64,000 nucleotides of DNA, taken from assembly GCA_037127255.1 (NCBI GenBank), contig JBANSL010000003.1, positions 18,231,314 through 18,295,313 of the forward strand, in the 5' to 3' direction. The stretch comes from Persicaria tinctoria (lineage: Eukaryota > Streptophyta > Magnoliopsida > Caryophyllales > Polygonaceae). This document shows, in pieces, positions 9,802 to 19,583 of the stretch. Positions within the stretch are counted from its first letter, which is position 1; every line of letters starts with the position of its first letter. Under the pieces are notes generated by a model. That model was not told where the DNA came from. It did not search any database and saw only the letters and a program-made list of their open reading frames with translations. The position numbers were made by a program, and so were the translations under genes.

Positions 9802-10978
9802 GGAAAGGCGAAAGCGGATTTGGCTTGTTCGGTTGTAAGCTTTCTTTGGTTTATTTTAATGCAAGTTAGTTTCTTTTGTTTATTGATGAGTTTCTTGATA
9901 ATGAAGAGTGAGTAGTCCACCCACTTCTAGGGTCGGGGTGAGCCCGACGGTGACCATGTGAGGTGATGCGGTAAAGGTTTGATCTTTTTATGCGATTCAT
10001 CTTCTATCCCTATGAGCATGATTCTTTTGCGAGAGTTGAAGGTGATCCTTGTTTGTGTTATTGAAGCGAAAGTGATCTTAATGCAACTTGGGTTAATTAT
10101 GTGAAAAAGGGTTAGTAACAATTAGGGTTTATGCGAATGCTTCTATATTCCTATTTGTTAATAACGAAAGTTATTTGATGGAAAGCATGATCTTTTATGC
10201 CTTTATGTGTTATTTTGCATGGTTATCGTTGTGGTGTTGATACCCTGGCTTTGGAAGTCTTTAGTTTATTGAATTTATTTCGTTGTAAATCTGCGATTCC
10301 GTGTTCGAAAGTTGCATTTAAAAGTTTATGTCTTTTACTCGATCTCGGGAAAGTTTAGTCGATATCGAGTTGGTTGTACTCGATATCGAGTAGGATTTTA
10401 CTCGACGCTGTCTTTTCTGAGTTTTTGTTGCTGTTGGTCAATTTATGTCTCTGTTGTCGACTTGGTGTAGTCAATATCGAGGACTGTTGCTCGATATCGA
10501 GTAACTTCTGTGATCTTGCTTTATTTTCTGCTTTTATCTGTTATTTCTGTCTTTCTGTCCGTGAGATTTACAGCTACCTGAAATCCGCTGACACGCTTCC
10601 TCGTGAATCGATCCTGACTTCCCACTACTGCATAGGGAGGGAGTCTTGTAATTATTTACAAGGGACGGAATCTGGTTTGCTTTGCTTTATTCATATTTTA
10701 ATTTGCATTCTCGATCTCCTACTACAACATCTTGCATATAGGGATTTAATCAATCAGTTTATTAGACACTATTATGTGTTGAGCAGTTTCCTCTCCACCA
10801 TTTTTGGGTGGTTGTTTGTGTGTTTTGTATTGCTCACCCATTCCGTTATCTGGCGGCTCTCAACACGCTTGTCTATTCTGAAAAGAAGTCACGAATATAA
10901 CCGTTTAAAAACCCAACACAAACAATTTGTTGGTATGAGGAATTTTACCTGGTCTCCTCATACCCCATTTAGTGATTT

Positions 10979-11706
10979 ATGAAAATAAGCTATTGGAACT
11001 GCAGAGGGATTGGGAAAACAACTTTTCGGTCTGAAATCAATGCGATGTTCACAAATGAACATATACAACAATTCGCCTTGGCAGAAACTAAGACGGAAGT
11101 CTTGCCGGCCGAAAATCTATGGAAACATATTGGTTTTGATTCCTCTATATGGTCTCTGAGCATTAGCCGGTTTGGTGGCCTCGGTGTATTATGGAAGTCC
11201 TACCAACTGACAAATGAAACCCTTTCAATTATGATACATCTATCGAGAATCATAGGATTACGATATGAAAACCAAAGTGACAATCTCATGATCCTCCTTC
11301 TGTTTTTTATGCCCCGTCTCATCCTCGGGATAAGGATCCGTTCTGGGCCGAGTTAACAGGAATTGTAATAGAATCGTCCTTCCCATGAATTATTATGGGA
11401 GATTTGAACGAAATCATGTGTAGAGAAGATAAGCTTCGCGGCGCTAACACTTTGCCATCTAGGTTCACGCGTCTTATTGATTTTAAGAACAATTGCTCTC
11501 TTTTGGATTTACCTACTTTCGAGAATCCGTTTACATGGAGGAAATCTCCCGATGCTCTGAATAACATCCTCAAAAAACTGGACCGAGTGCTTGTCCATCA
11601 CCAAATTCTTGACCACTTGCCAAATCTCACCACAAAAAATGGGACGTTCTCTTCCTCTGACCACTGCCCCATACAAATAATCCTTGATTGTAGCACCACC
11701 TTTTAA
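10979..11706 (+). pseudogene. LINE ORF2: APE-type endonuclease domain, broken
   Basis: Starts MKISYWNCRGIG, the canonical first strand of plant LINE endonucleases (SxNxRG-like). It continues with FALAETKTEV (catalytic E in the AETK motif), then FGGLGVLW. A frame change near 11300 and an in-frame stop near 11386, just before IIMGDLNEIM (G-D-L-N), interrupt it. The C-terminal part ends SSSDHCPIQIIL, with the conserved S-D-H. Motifs are all recognisable but the frame is not continuous, so the enzyme is dead. Confidence 0.8.
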
Positions 11707-12217
11707 ATTAAAAAATACATGGCTTCAACGCAAGGACTTTCGCAATATAGTTAAACAATCCTGGCGTGCCTCTTGCCCAGGATCCGCAATGTTTCAACTC
11801 GTTTTTAAACAGAAGATACTAAAACAAAAAGCTAAAGAATGGAACAAGCGGTCTTTTGTCAACATATTCCGTCAGTTGTTAGAGGTAGAGAATGATTTAA
11901 TAGAAATACAATCGGCTAGTGCTAGCGAACACTTTCAAAGCCAAAATAGTAAAGAAGATCGCTTGTTAAGGAAATGAGAAAAACTCCTGCTTTTCCAAAA
12001 AAACATTTTGGAATCAAAGAGCTAAAACAAAACACCAGAAGCTTACAGATTCTAACACATCTTATTTCCATCGCGTCGCTTCTGGCCGAAGACACAGGAA
12101 ACAAATACGTAACATTACTACTACAGAAGGTACCTTGATAATTGGAGAAGAAAATGTTAGGCAAGAAATTAAAAACGATTTACTAGGGAAACGATTGATG
12201 AGAGACTTCTTGATGAA
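11707..12217 (+). pseudogene. LINE ORF2: linker between endonuclease and RT
   Basis: Frames over 11684-11977 give a basic helical linker (WLQRKDFRNIVKQSW, WNKRSFVNIFRQ), usual between the domains in plant LINEs. A frame change occurs near 11970 and at least one more break before the RT frame opens around 12218. Confidence 0.6.
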
Positions 12218-13510
12218 ATGACTAACATAATTTATCCTTCAATCACCCCAGCTGAAAATGAATTCCTTACACGAGCCCCAACAAATGGTGAAATTAAGTC
12301 CGTTGTTTTCAGCCTTGGGAAAAATAAATCTCCCGGTCCTGATGGGATGACGGCCGAATTCTACAAGCATTATTGGGATACTCTGGGGAATTCGATTATC
12401 AAATCCATTAAGGGTTTTTTCAATTCCGGGAAAATTCTTAAACAAATAAATCATATATTTATTTCCATACTACCAAAGCAAGATAACCCCTCGACTAACC
12501 ATTACCGGCCTATAAGCTTGTGTTCCAACCTATATAAAATCATTTCAAAAATCCTAACAGAAAGACTTAAAGTAGTAATTGGTAAGCTCATTCACCCATT
12601 ACAGGGGGCATTTGTGTCAGATAGGTCAATTCAAGATAATGTCCTCATAGCACATGAAATCTTCCATTCCTTTCGATCGTGTTTGGGTTGTGAATGGTGG
12701 CTGGCAATCAAACTGGACATGGAAAAGGCATATGATAGGGTTGACTGGAACCTCACCAAAAAGATTCTTGACAAATTCGGGTTCCACCGTACTTTCATTT
12801 CCTAGGTTATAGAATGTGTACAAACAGTCTCATATTCTATACTTGTTAATAACGGCCCTACAGATATGTTCTTCCACTCTAGGGGCCTTCGTCAAGGGGA
12901 TCCCCTTTCACCGTTTCTATTCATCCTAGGTGCTGAAATATTGGCACGCCACCTGTCTACAGAAGCAAATAGTGATAGAAGCCCAATCGGTTTCGCTTTT
13001 GGGCAAAATGGACCAAGAATTCCCTTTCTATCATTTGCAGATGATATTATCATCTTCTCAAAAGGTAGCGTAGATGCTTGTAGGAGAGTTAAATCAATTA
13101 TTGACTCTTATTGTAAAGTCTCGGGCCAAAAGGTAAACTACCAAAAATCATGCTTCCAAGCTACTAAAGGAATCACTCAGCCAAGACTTCAGGAACTCAA
13201 CAGCTACCTAACTATCTCCAACGTCAACTCTGTAGGAAAATATCTCGGATGTCCAATTATCAATGGCAGAGTAACCAAAGAAACATTTGAAGATATTATT
13301 TGTAAATCTAGAGAACAATTGACTAAATGGCGTGCTAATTCTCTATCTCAACAAGGACGGGCTATTCTTATAAACTCAAATCTATCTGCCAAACCCCTAT
13401 ACACGATGCAAAGTTTCTTACTGCCATCTTCAATTCATAAAGAACTTGATCAGATTAATAGAACTTTTTTCTGGAATAAGGATCTGCAACACCGCCCCTT
13501 GATTGGCTAG
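12218..13510 (+). pseudogene. LINE ORF2: reverse transcriptase
   Basis: Motifs in order: NKSPGPDGMTAEFYKHYW, YRPISLCSNLYKIISKIL, LDMEKAYDRVDW (first catalytic aspartates), GLRQGDPLSPFLFIL and FADDIIIF (catalytic F-A-D-D). One stop after FHRTFIS (12803-12805) separates the two open frames 12218-12805 and 12866-13510, and the second ends at a stop after HRPLIG. The catalytic residues remain but the frame is interrupted. Confidence 0.85.
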
Positions 13511-14359
13511 GATAGAATTTGTAGAACAGAGAAATGCGGGGGCTTGGGGATTAGAAAATCTAAAGAAATGAATGAAGCACTACAAATGAAACTGTTATGG
13601 AAAACGCTGGCTGAGCCGGATAATGTCTGGGTGCAAATAATTAAATATAAGTATCTTCGAGCAGATGATATTCTCCATTATAAGAAAAGTGGTGCCGCCT
13701 CCTGGCAATGGGCGAAACTTACAACTCTAGTCGATAAGTTCAAAAAGGGGCTTATTTGGTCGGTCGGAACCGGGACCGCTATCAATTTCTGGTCTGATAA
13801 CTGGATAACAACATCTTCTATTCAGTCCCGTGATGATTGCCCAAGAATCGATAACATTAACGATAAAGTCAGTGACTATATCCTCGACAGTAAATGGTGG
13901 GAGGAGAAACTTTCTGCTGTTCTCCCACACAACATTGTGGAGGAAATCTTTGACATTCCACTCCCACTATCACATTTTGTGGATAGATTATACCGGTGGC
14001 CGGACCGAGAGGGTTGGTTCACTACGTCTAGCGCATATAAATTGGTTTATGTTGAATCCTCAATTCCCTTAGACAACAACTCCTGGATCTGGCATCTTGA
14101 CATCCCACCTAAGATAAAAAATTTCTTGTGGAAAGTCTGCCAAAATGGCCTTCCCACAGCTGCTAGGCTTTCCCAACGAGGGGTCCCTATCCCCCATACA
14201 TGTAACCTTTGTAATTGCCCTATGGAAGATGATGTACATCTACTTTTCGAATGTCAATATTCAAAGTCTCTCGCTCTTTTCCCGGGCCACATAAACTCAT
14301 CTATAGTCCGCCAAATCACACTATCAAGAGATATAAAACCCAATCATGTCTTTCATTAG
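13511..14359 (+). pseudogene. LINE ORF2: thumb region and zf-RVT zinc finger
   Basis: The frame continues with GIRKSKEMNEALQMKLLWK and WSVGTGTAINFWSDNW, usual for the post-RT region. The zf-RVT module follows: IWHLDIPPKIKNFLWKVC, then CNLCNCPMEDDVHLLFEC (two cysteine pairs plus H). The frame closes at 14359 and the RNase H is in the next frame. Confidence 0.8.
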
Positions 14360-15080
14360 GAATAACCTACCAAAGGCTGCTCTTGGCAAACTTTCTTTCA
14401 CTTGGTGGACAACGTGGTATATTCGAAACCAACATGTGTTTAGGCAGGCACCAATCCCTTCGAGGGACGTCGCTTTGAAGCTTATTACTACACATAAGAA
14501 AAATTGGAGTAACACTCACCAATATGACAGTGCACTAGATGATAACACCACCCATCAGTCACGAAGCGACAGGCAACCCGTAAAGAGAAACAAAACCCGC
14601 CATATCAAGTGGCGCAAACCACCAAAAGGTATATTCAAACTCAACTTTGACGGTTTCTATTTGGATGATAAGCGTAGTACCACTGGGGTGGTTATCAAGG
14701 ACTGGCAGGGACACCCAATACACATAGGCTATAAGCTTTTGGGTATTAAAAGCGCGCTTCAAGCTGAACTACTAGCACTCAAACATGGGGTACAAATGGT
14801 CTTACAACTACATATTGACAAAATCCATATTGAAGGAGACTCCAGCATAATTATTAACCATCTAAACAACAAGTCGAGATGCCCATGGGAGATCGAACTC
14901 ATCTTGTCAAACGTAAAATCTCTTCTATCAACTATGAAAGACATTTCTTTCATTTATGTACCCCGTCTTGACAATAGAGTGGTTGATAAGGTTGCACACC
15001 TTAGCCACTCTGCCAGGGGTATGGATATTTGCAACAACGTCGGTCTTAAAGATCTCATCCGCAAGGATGCTTTAGGGTAG
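14346..15080 (+). pseudogene. LINE ORF2: RNase H domain
   Basis: About 240 codons, open to a stop at 15078-15080. RNase H motifs: KLNFDGFYL (first D), QAELLALKHG (E), HIEGDSSIII (second D) and PRLDNRVVDKVAHLSHSA (final D with the downstream A-H). It resembles the archaeal-type RNase H module in L1 elements of plants. It overlaps the end of the previous frame by 14 nt, which marks a frameshift in the ancestral single ORF2. Confidence 0.8.
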
Positions 15081-15115
15081 AGCGTGCTCGTCCGAATTTT
15101 TTTCTAATAAAAAAA

Positions 15116-15949
15116 ATAATAAAAAAGGTGAAAATTTGTTCGACTCGATAGCAAGTTGGGTAACACACATACAAATTTTCAATGAATAAATGTGATGTCT
15201 TAATCACGGTTAAGTGATCCTTTTGAAGTTAATAGTAAGAAAGAACTACCTAAATTAAACTTTCCTACACATAGTCATACTTCCATTAATACTGAAGGAT
15301 TCGACCTGAAGTTTCATATTCCTAAATATATTTAGGATAGAAGTAATTCATCATTATTATAAACTACGATTTTTTTTTTTTTTTTTATGAAAGGGTAGTT
15401 CATTTTTTTGGGTAAAGCGATTGGGATTCATTGTTTTTAATTAAGTAAAAATTTGAGCTCAGTTATATTTAAAACTAGAGAGGTCGACAAGTTGACAGAC
15501 GGGTGAACCATGAAACATAAAAGAAAGCCGGAAATATAGAAGAAAAAAAGGCACAATCTGCACATAACAACCACCCTTAAAAGAATGACTTTTATGAAGC
15601 TAAGCAAAACTAAAACCAATACGATCGGGATTCATTCTTCCTCGCCCCAGAGCTTCTGTATTTACAATTTATAAAGTTTTTGAGGGTTTTTTTACTCGCA
15701 ACAACATTGTATAAAACTCAACATTCAGTTAGATTAAAACATTAGTGTCAATAAGAAACACAATTGGTAGCTCCAAACCTGTGTGCGGGGTAACGCAATC
15801 CTGCTTGTTTCTTTTTCTCGTTCTTGAATGTTGACTAGTCTTTCTTTAATTTCAAGAAACAAACAGATTATGATATTTAATTTATTTACTTTTGAATTTT
15901 GATCTATTCCAATTGCCGTTATTACCTAATTCGATCCATTACTCGCTAG
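15116..15949. other. Intergenic DNA between two LINEs, nothing recognised
   Basis: AT-rich. It contains a T18-like run at about 15369-15387, possibly the tail of a short minus-strand retroposed sequence. No gene, LTR or tRNA signal could be supported. Confidence 0.4.
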
Positions 15950-17888
15950 ATACAAAGGAACGTGTGACAGCGGAATTTTATCAAAAGTATTGGGGTGTAG
16001 TAGTACCCTTAGCTATAAACGCGATTAAAGATTTCTTCTTATCAAGGAAAAAGTCACAACACATCAACCACTACATACCACTATAGACCGATAAGAATGA
16101 GAAAATCATTAGATAAGATTATTCATCCTCTTCAGGGAGCCTTTGTCTCAGACGAGTGATCTAAGACAATATACTTATAGCGCATGAAATTTTTCCTCCT
16201 ACCACAACAGAAAAGGAAAGGAAGGTTGGATTGCAATTAAACTTGACATGGAAAAAGTCTATAATAAAGTGGAATGGAATTTCTTGCTTTTTGTTCTGCG
16301 TAATTTGGTTTTTGTGAGAAGTTTATGGAATGGATTGAGCAATGCATTAAGACTATATCCCTTTCGATTCTTGTCAATGACGAAACCGCTAATGTTTTTA
16401 GACATGAGAAAGGACTAAGGCAAGGAGATCCGATTTCACCATTCTTGTTCATTATTGGAGCCGAGATATTAGCAAGGAATTAATTGCAAAAGCAATGCAA
16501 TGAATCGAATAAATCTATTGGATTCAAATTGTCTAAAAAAGGAACTAGGATTATGTTCCTGTCCTTTACCGACGACATTATGATCTTCACAAAGGCAACT
16601 TAGGAATCATGTACCCAGGTGAAGAAAATAATTGATGAATACTGCGAAATATCTGGACAAAAAGTAAACTTCAAATCTACATTCCAAATAACAAAAGGTG
16701 TATCAAGTCACCAAAAACAAAACATCCAAAGTGTGCTCAACATCACAAACCAGACGACATTGGAAAAATACCTTGGATGTCCGATTATTAATGGTAGAGT
16801 GAACATAAATACATTTGAGGAGGCGATAGGACGAACAAAAGCCCAACTGACGAAATGGAAAGCAACCTCCTTGTCCTAGCAGGGTAGAGTTGTGCTGATC
16901 AAGTCGAATCTGGCAACTAAACTAAATTACCTTATGCAAAATTCATGCTCCCCACCAACATCAATAAGGAACTAGATCTATTGAACACATGTTTTTTAAT
17001 AAAGATCAAAACTATAAACCGCTCATTAGGTCAGATAAAATATGTAAACCAAAAGAACAAGGGGGGTTAGAATTACATAAATTACAAATGAAACTTCTCT
17101 GGAAAACTATTGCAGAACCACATAATATTGTTAAAATCATTAAGGAAAAATATTTAAATGATACAAATCTATGGGATTATAAAAAAAAAGGAAGAACTTA
17201 TCTTTACAATGGACAAAATTAATGGAGATTAAGGAAGAATTTTGTAACGGATTGATCTGGCATGTGGGAAATTGGAAAAGTATAAGATTTTGGGAGGATC
17301 GTTGTTGCTTTGAGGAACCAATTATGTAGTCTTTCCTCCCACCGGAACCGACCATTGAACAAAAAAGGTTAGTAAACTGCATTAATACTGACAAAACGTG
17401 AAATATAGAGAAGTTTCAAAAAGTACTACCAGCTAGTATGTTGGATAAAATTAGTAGCTACAAATACCATCAAATGAATTTGAAGATAGACTCTATTGGA
17501 GGACAAGTCGAAATGGATGGTTTTCCACATCAAGTGCACATGACCTTGTCAAAACCCGATCTAGAACTGTAAAAGATGATGGTGCTTGGGTTTGAAAATT
17601 TGATTGCTCCCCTAAGGTTGAAAATTTCATGTAGAAAATCATGTTGAATGGTATTCCTACAAAAAACAAGACTATCGGACAAAGGAGTAGATGTGCCACT
17701 AGGCCGTGCTCTATGTAACTTATCAAATGAAGACCTTATACATCTACTAACAACATATAAAACTTCCCTCAAACTAATTGGAAAGATGGATAGAAATATT
17801 GAAAGAATAATAAGAAATGTAGACAAAAATAGCATAAGCATGAAAAAATTAGCTACAAAATTATTCAATAAACTTACAAAAGAATAAA
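15950..17888 (+). pseudogene. Second LINE, 5'-truncated: RT to zf-RVT (left part, split by MULE-B)
   Basis: A second, more decayed LINE. Homologies in order: VTAEFYQKYWG (RT start), near 16110-16160 a decayed HPLQGAFVSD-like piece, near 16410 a GLRQGDP motif, near 16565 a decayed F-x-DD (FTDDIMIF), 16619-16879 EISGQKVNF and YLGCPIINGRVN, 16989-17222 FFNKDQNYKPLI, and 17648-17760 a zf-RVT remnant. It carries many stops and frameshifts. It is interrupted exactly at 17888/17889 by MULE-B and resumes after 41771. Confidence 0.8.
17880..17888. repeat. Left 9-bp target-site duplication of MULE-B
   Basis: AAGAATAAA, identical to 41763-41771. Nine base pairs is the standard Mutator duplication, and both copies lie in the same LINE. 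Confidence 0.9.
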
Positions 17889-17998
17889 GAATTTTTTTGC
17901 TAACCGTCCAAAATAAGGGGGCTGTTTTGCAAAATGTCCATTTTCATAGTGGCTTTTGCAAAATGTCCAAAATTGACATTTTTACCCCTAACTTCAAT
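17889..17998 (+). repeat. Left terminal inverted repeat of MULE-B
   Basis: Three diverged direct copies of a word like TTTTGCAAAATGTCCA are spaced 25-35 bp apart. The same design, inverted, is found at the right end. The outermost ~22 bp align with the other end with a few mismatches. Confidence 0.8.
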
Positions 17999-17999
17999 A

Positions 18000-18241
18000 C
18001 CCTCCTATTTTATCCTATTGCCGAACGGCAATTTCTTCTGATCCACGGAACGACGAGGATGAACGCGAGTTTCTTCACCAGGCCTCCCCGATTTCCCTGA
18101 TTTCGAAGATTTCGATCTCGATCTGAAGCAGGAACGCCAATTTCTTCATCAGGCATCGTCGATTTCGCCATCAGTCATCAAACCTGAACGAATTTGTGCT
18201 CAGCTATAGCACTGTAATCCCGAATTCAGATTTCAAAAGAG
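18000..18241 (+). promoter_or_regulatory. Leader and probable non-coding first exon of the transposase gene
   Basis: Between the TIR and the repeat array lies DNA with UTR-like composition (repeats of TTTCTTCACCAGGC and TTTCTTCATCAGGC). A good donor, AAAAGAG|GTAAAT, lies at 18241/18242. A good acceptor, GGGAACAG|GTATA, lies 6 nt before the start codon at 19584. I infer a leader exon spliced over the repeat array. No clear TATA box was fixed. Confidence 0.45.
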
Positions 18242-18339
18242 GTAAATATCGAATTTCTGGTCGTTTGTTGTTTGATACGTGAATATTGTCATTGATTTTG
18301 ATCTTAGTTGATGATTTTCATCTCAGTCGCAAATTTGGT

Positions 18340-19545
18340 GATTTTTGTACTGTAATCCGGAATTCTGTTTTTGATACACGTGTTTGAATAACACTGGATG
18401 CCTGTCATCCCAGCATCTAATTGCAATTTGATTTTGATAGCTGTGTTTGAGTGAAATTGGATGCCTGTCATCAGTAGCATCTCAGTTTTATTTTTAATAC
18501 ATGTGTTTGAATAACACTGGATGCCTGTCATCCCAGCATCTAATTGCAATTTCATTATGATAGTTGTGTTTGAGTGAAATTGGATGCCTGTCATCAGTAG
18601 CATCTCAGTTTTATTTTTAATACATGTGTTTGAATAACACTGGATGCCTGTCATCCCAGCATCTAATTGCAATTTCATTATGATAGCTGTGTTTGAGTGA
18701 AATTGGATGCCTGTCATCACAGCATCTCAGTTTTATTTTTGATACATGTGTTTGAATAACACTGGATGCCTGTCATCCCAGCATCTATTTGCAATTTGAT
18801 TTTGATAGCTGTGTTTGAGTGAAATTGGATGCCTGTCATCAGTAGCATCTCAGTTTTATTTTTAGTACATGTGTTTGAATAACACTGGATGCCTGTCATC
18901 CCAGCATCTAATTGCAATTTCATTATGATAGCTGTGTTTGAGTGAAATTGGATGGCTGTCATCACAACATCTCAGTTTTATTTTTGATACATGTGTTTGA
19001 ATAACACTGGATGCCTGTCATCCCAGCATCTATTTGCAATTTGATTTTGATAGCTGTGTTTGAGTGAAATTGGATGCCTGTCATCAGTAGCATCTCAGTT
19101 TTATTTTGATACATGTGTTTGAATAACACTGGATGCCTGTCATCCCAGCATCTAATTGCAATTTGATTTTGATAGCTGTGTTTGAGTGAAATTGGATGCA
19201 TGTCATCACAGCATCTCAGTTTTATTTTTAATACATGTGTTTGAATAACACTGGATGCATGTCATCCCAGCATCTATTTGCAATTTCATTTTGATAGCTG
19301 TGTTTGAGTGAAATTGGATGCCTGTCATCAGCAGCATCTCAGTTTTATTTTGATACATGTGTTTGAATAACACTGGATGCCTGTCATCCCAGCATCTAAT
19401 TGCAATTTGATTTTGATAGTTGTGTTTGAGTGAAATTGGATGCATGTCATCACAACATCTCAGTTTTATTTTTAATACATGTGTTTGAATAACACTGGAT
19501 GCCTGTCATCCCAGCATCTATTTGCAATTTCATTTTGATAACTGT
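18340..19545. repeat. Tandem array, ten ~122-bp units (each two 61-bp halves), upstream of the transposase
   Basis: The landmark CTGGATGCCTGTCATCCC recurs about every 122-123 bp (for example 18394, 18517, 18640). The other half-unit, with ATTGGATGCCTGTCATCA, falls between. Each half carries GATGCCTGTCATC, so about 20 copies of TGTCATC lie in the same orientation. Units differ by a few substitutions (CCTG versus CATG, CAGTAG versus CACAG). Minus-strand open frames here are by-products of the repeat. Confidence 0.9.
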
Positions 19546-19583
19546 GTATTAAGCTTAAGAGATGTCACTAGGGAACAGGTATA

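Larger units (their letters stand above)
1514..10729 (+). mobile_element. Athila/Tat-like Ty3 LTR retrotransposon, non-autonomous, with nested insertions
   Basis: Two LTR copies (1514-2687 partial; 8648-10729 full) flank an internal region with a primer-binding site, gag, protease and an integrase scrap on the plus strand. The full LTR starts TGTTG and ends CAACA, a perfect terminal inverted pair. The tRNA-type primer site TGGCGCCGTTGCC is characteristic of the Athila/Tat branch. Reverse transcriptase, RNase H and the integrase core are absent between the protease and the integrase tail, so the copy cannot move alone. The two LTRs differ by about a dozen coding-level substitutions plus one 12-nt indel in their last 370 bp, so insertion was not very recent. 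The 5' LTR is cut by MULE-A and gag by a solo LTR. Confidence 0.85.
8648..10729 (+). repeat. 3' LTR of the Athila/Tat-like element, full length (2082 bp)
   Basis: Begins TGTTG, ends CAACA. The first ~930 bp (U3-like) have no counterpart on the left side of the window and are rich in palindrome pairs. A TATA box (9659-9666) and a (GA)n tract (9734-9799) mark the promoter and leader. The remainder is collinear with 1514-2687. Confidence 0.85.
10730..15115 (+). mobile_element. L1-type plant LINE, decayed, ORF1 not seen
   Basis: Endonuclease, reverse transcriptase, zf-RVT and RNase H domains follow one another on the plus strand. The element ends in an A-rich tail (about 15098-15127, AATAAAAAAAATAATAAAAAAGG). 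No gag-like ORF1 is found between the LTR end at 10729 and the endonuclease start at 10979, so the copy is 5'-truncated or its 5' part was separated by the LTR element. Confidence 0.85.

Noticed and set aside
15360..15620. Minus-strand SINE or small gene after the poly-T run
   Set aside because: A T-rich run and a 60-codon frame only; no Pol III boxes or domain could be supported.
18304..19445. Minus-strand frames with MTGIQCHSNT-like repeats
   Set aside because: Translation of the 61-bp DNA repeat. The array lies in a probable intron of the plus-strand gene.
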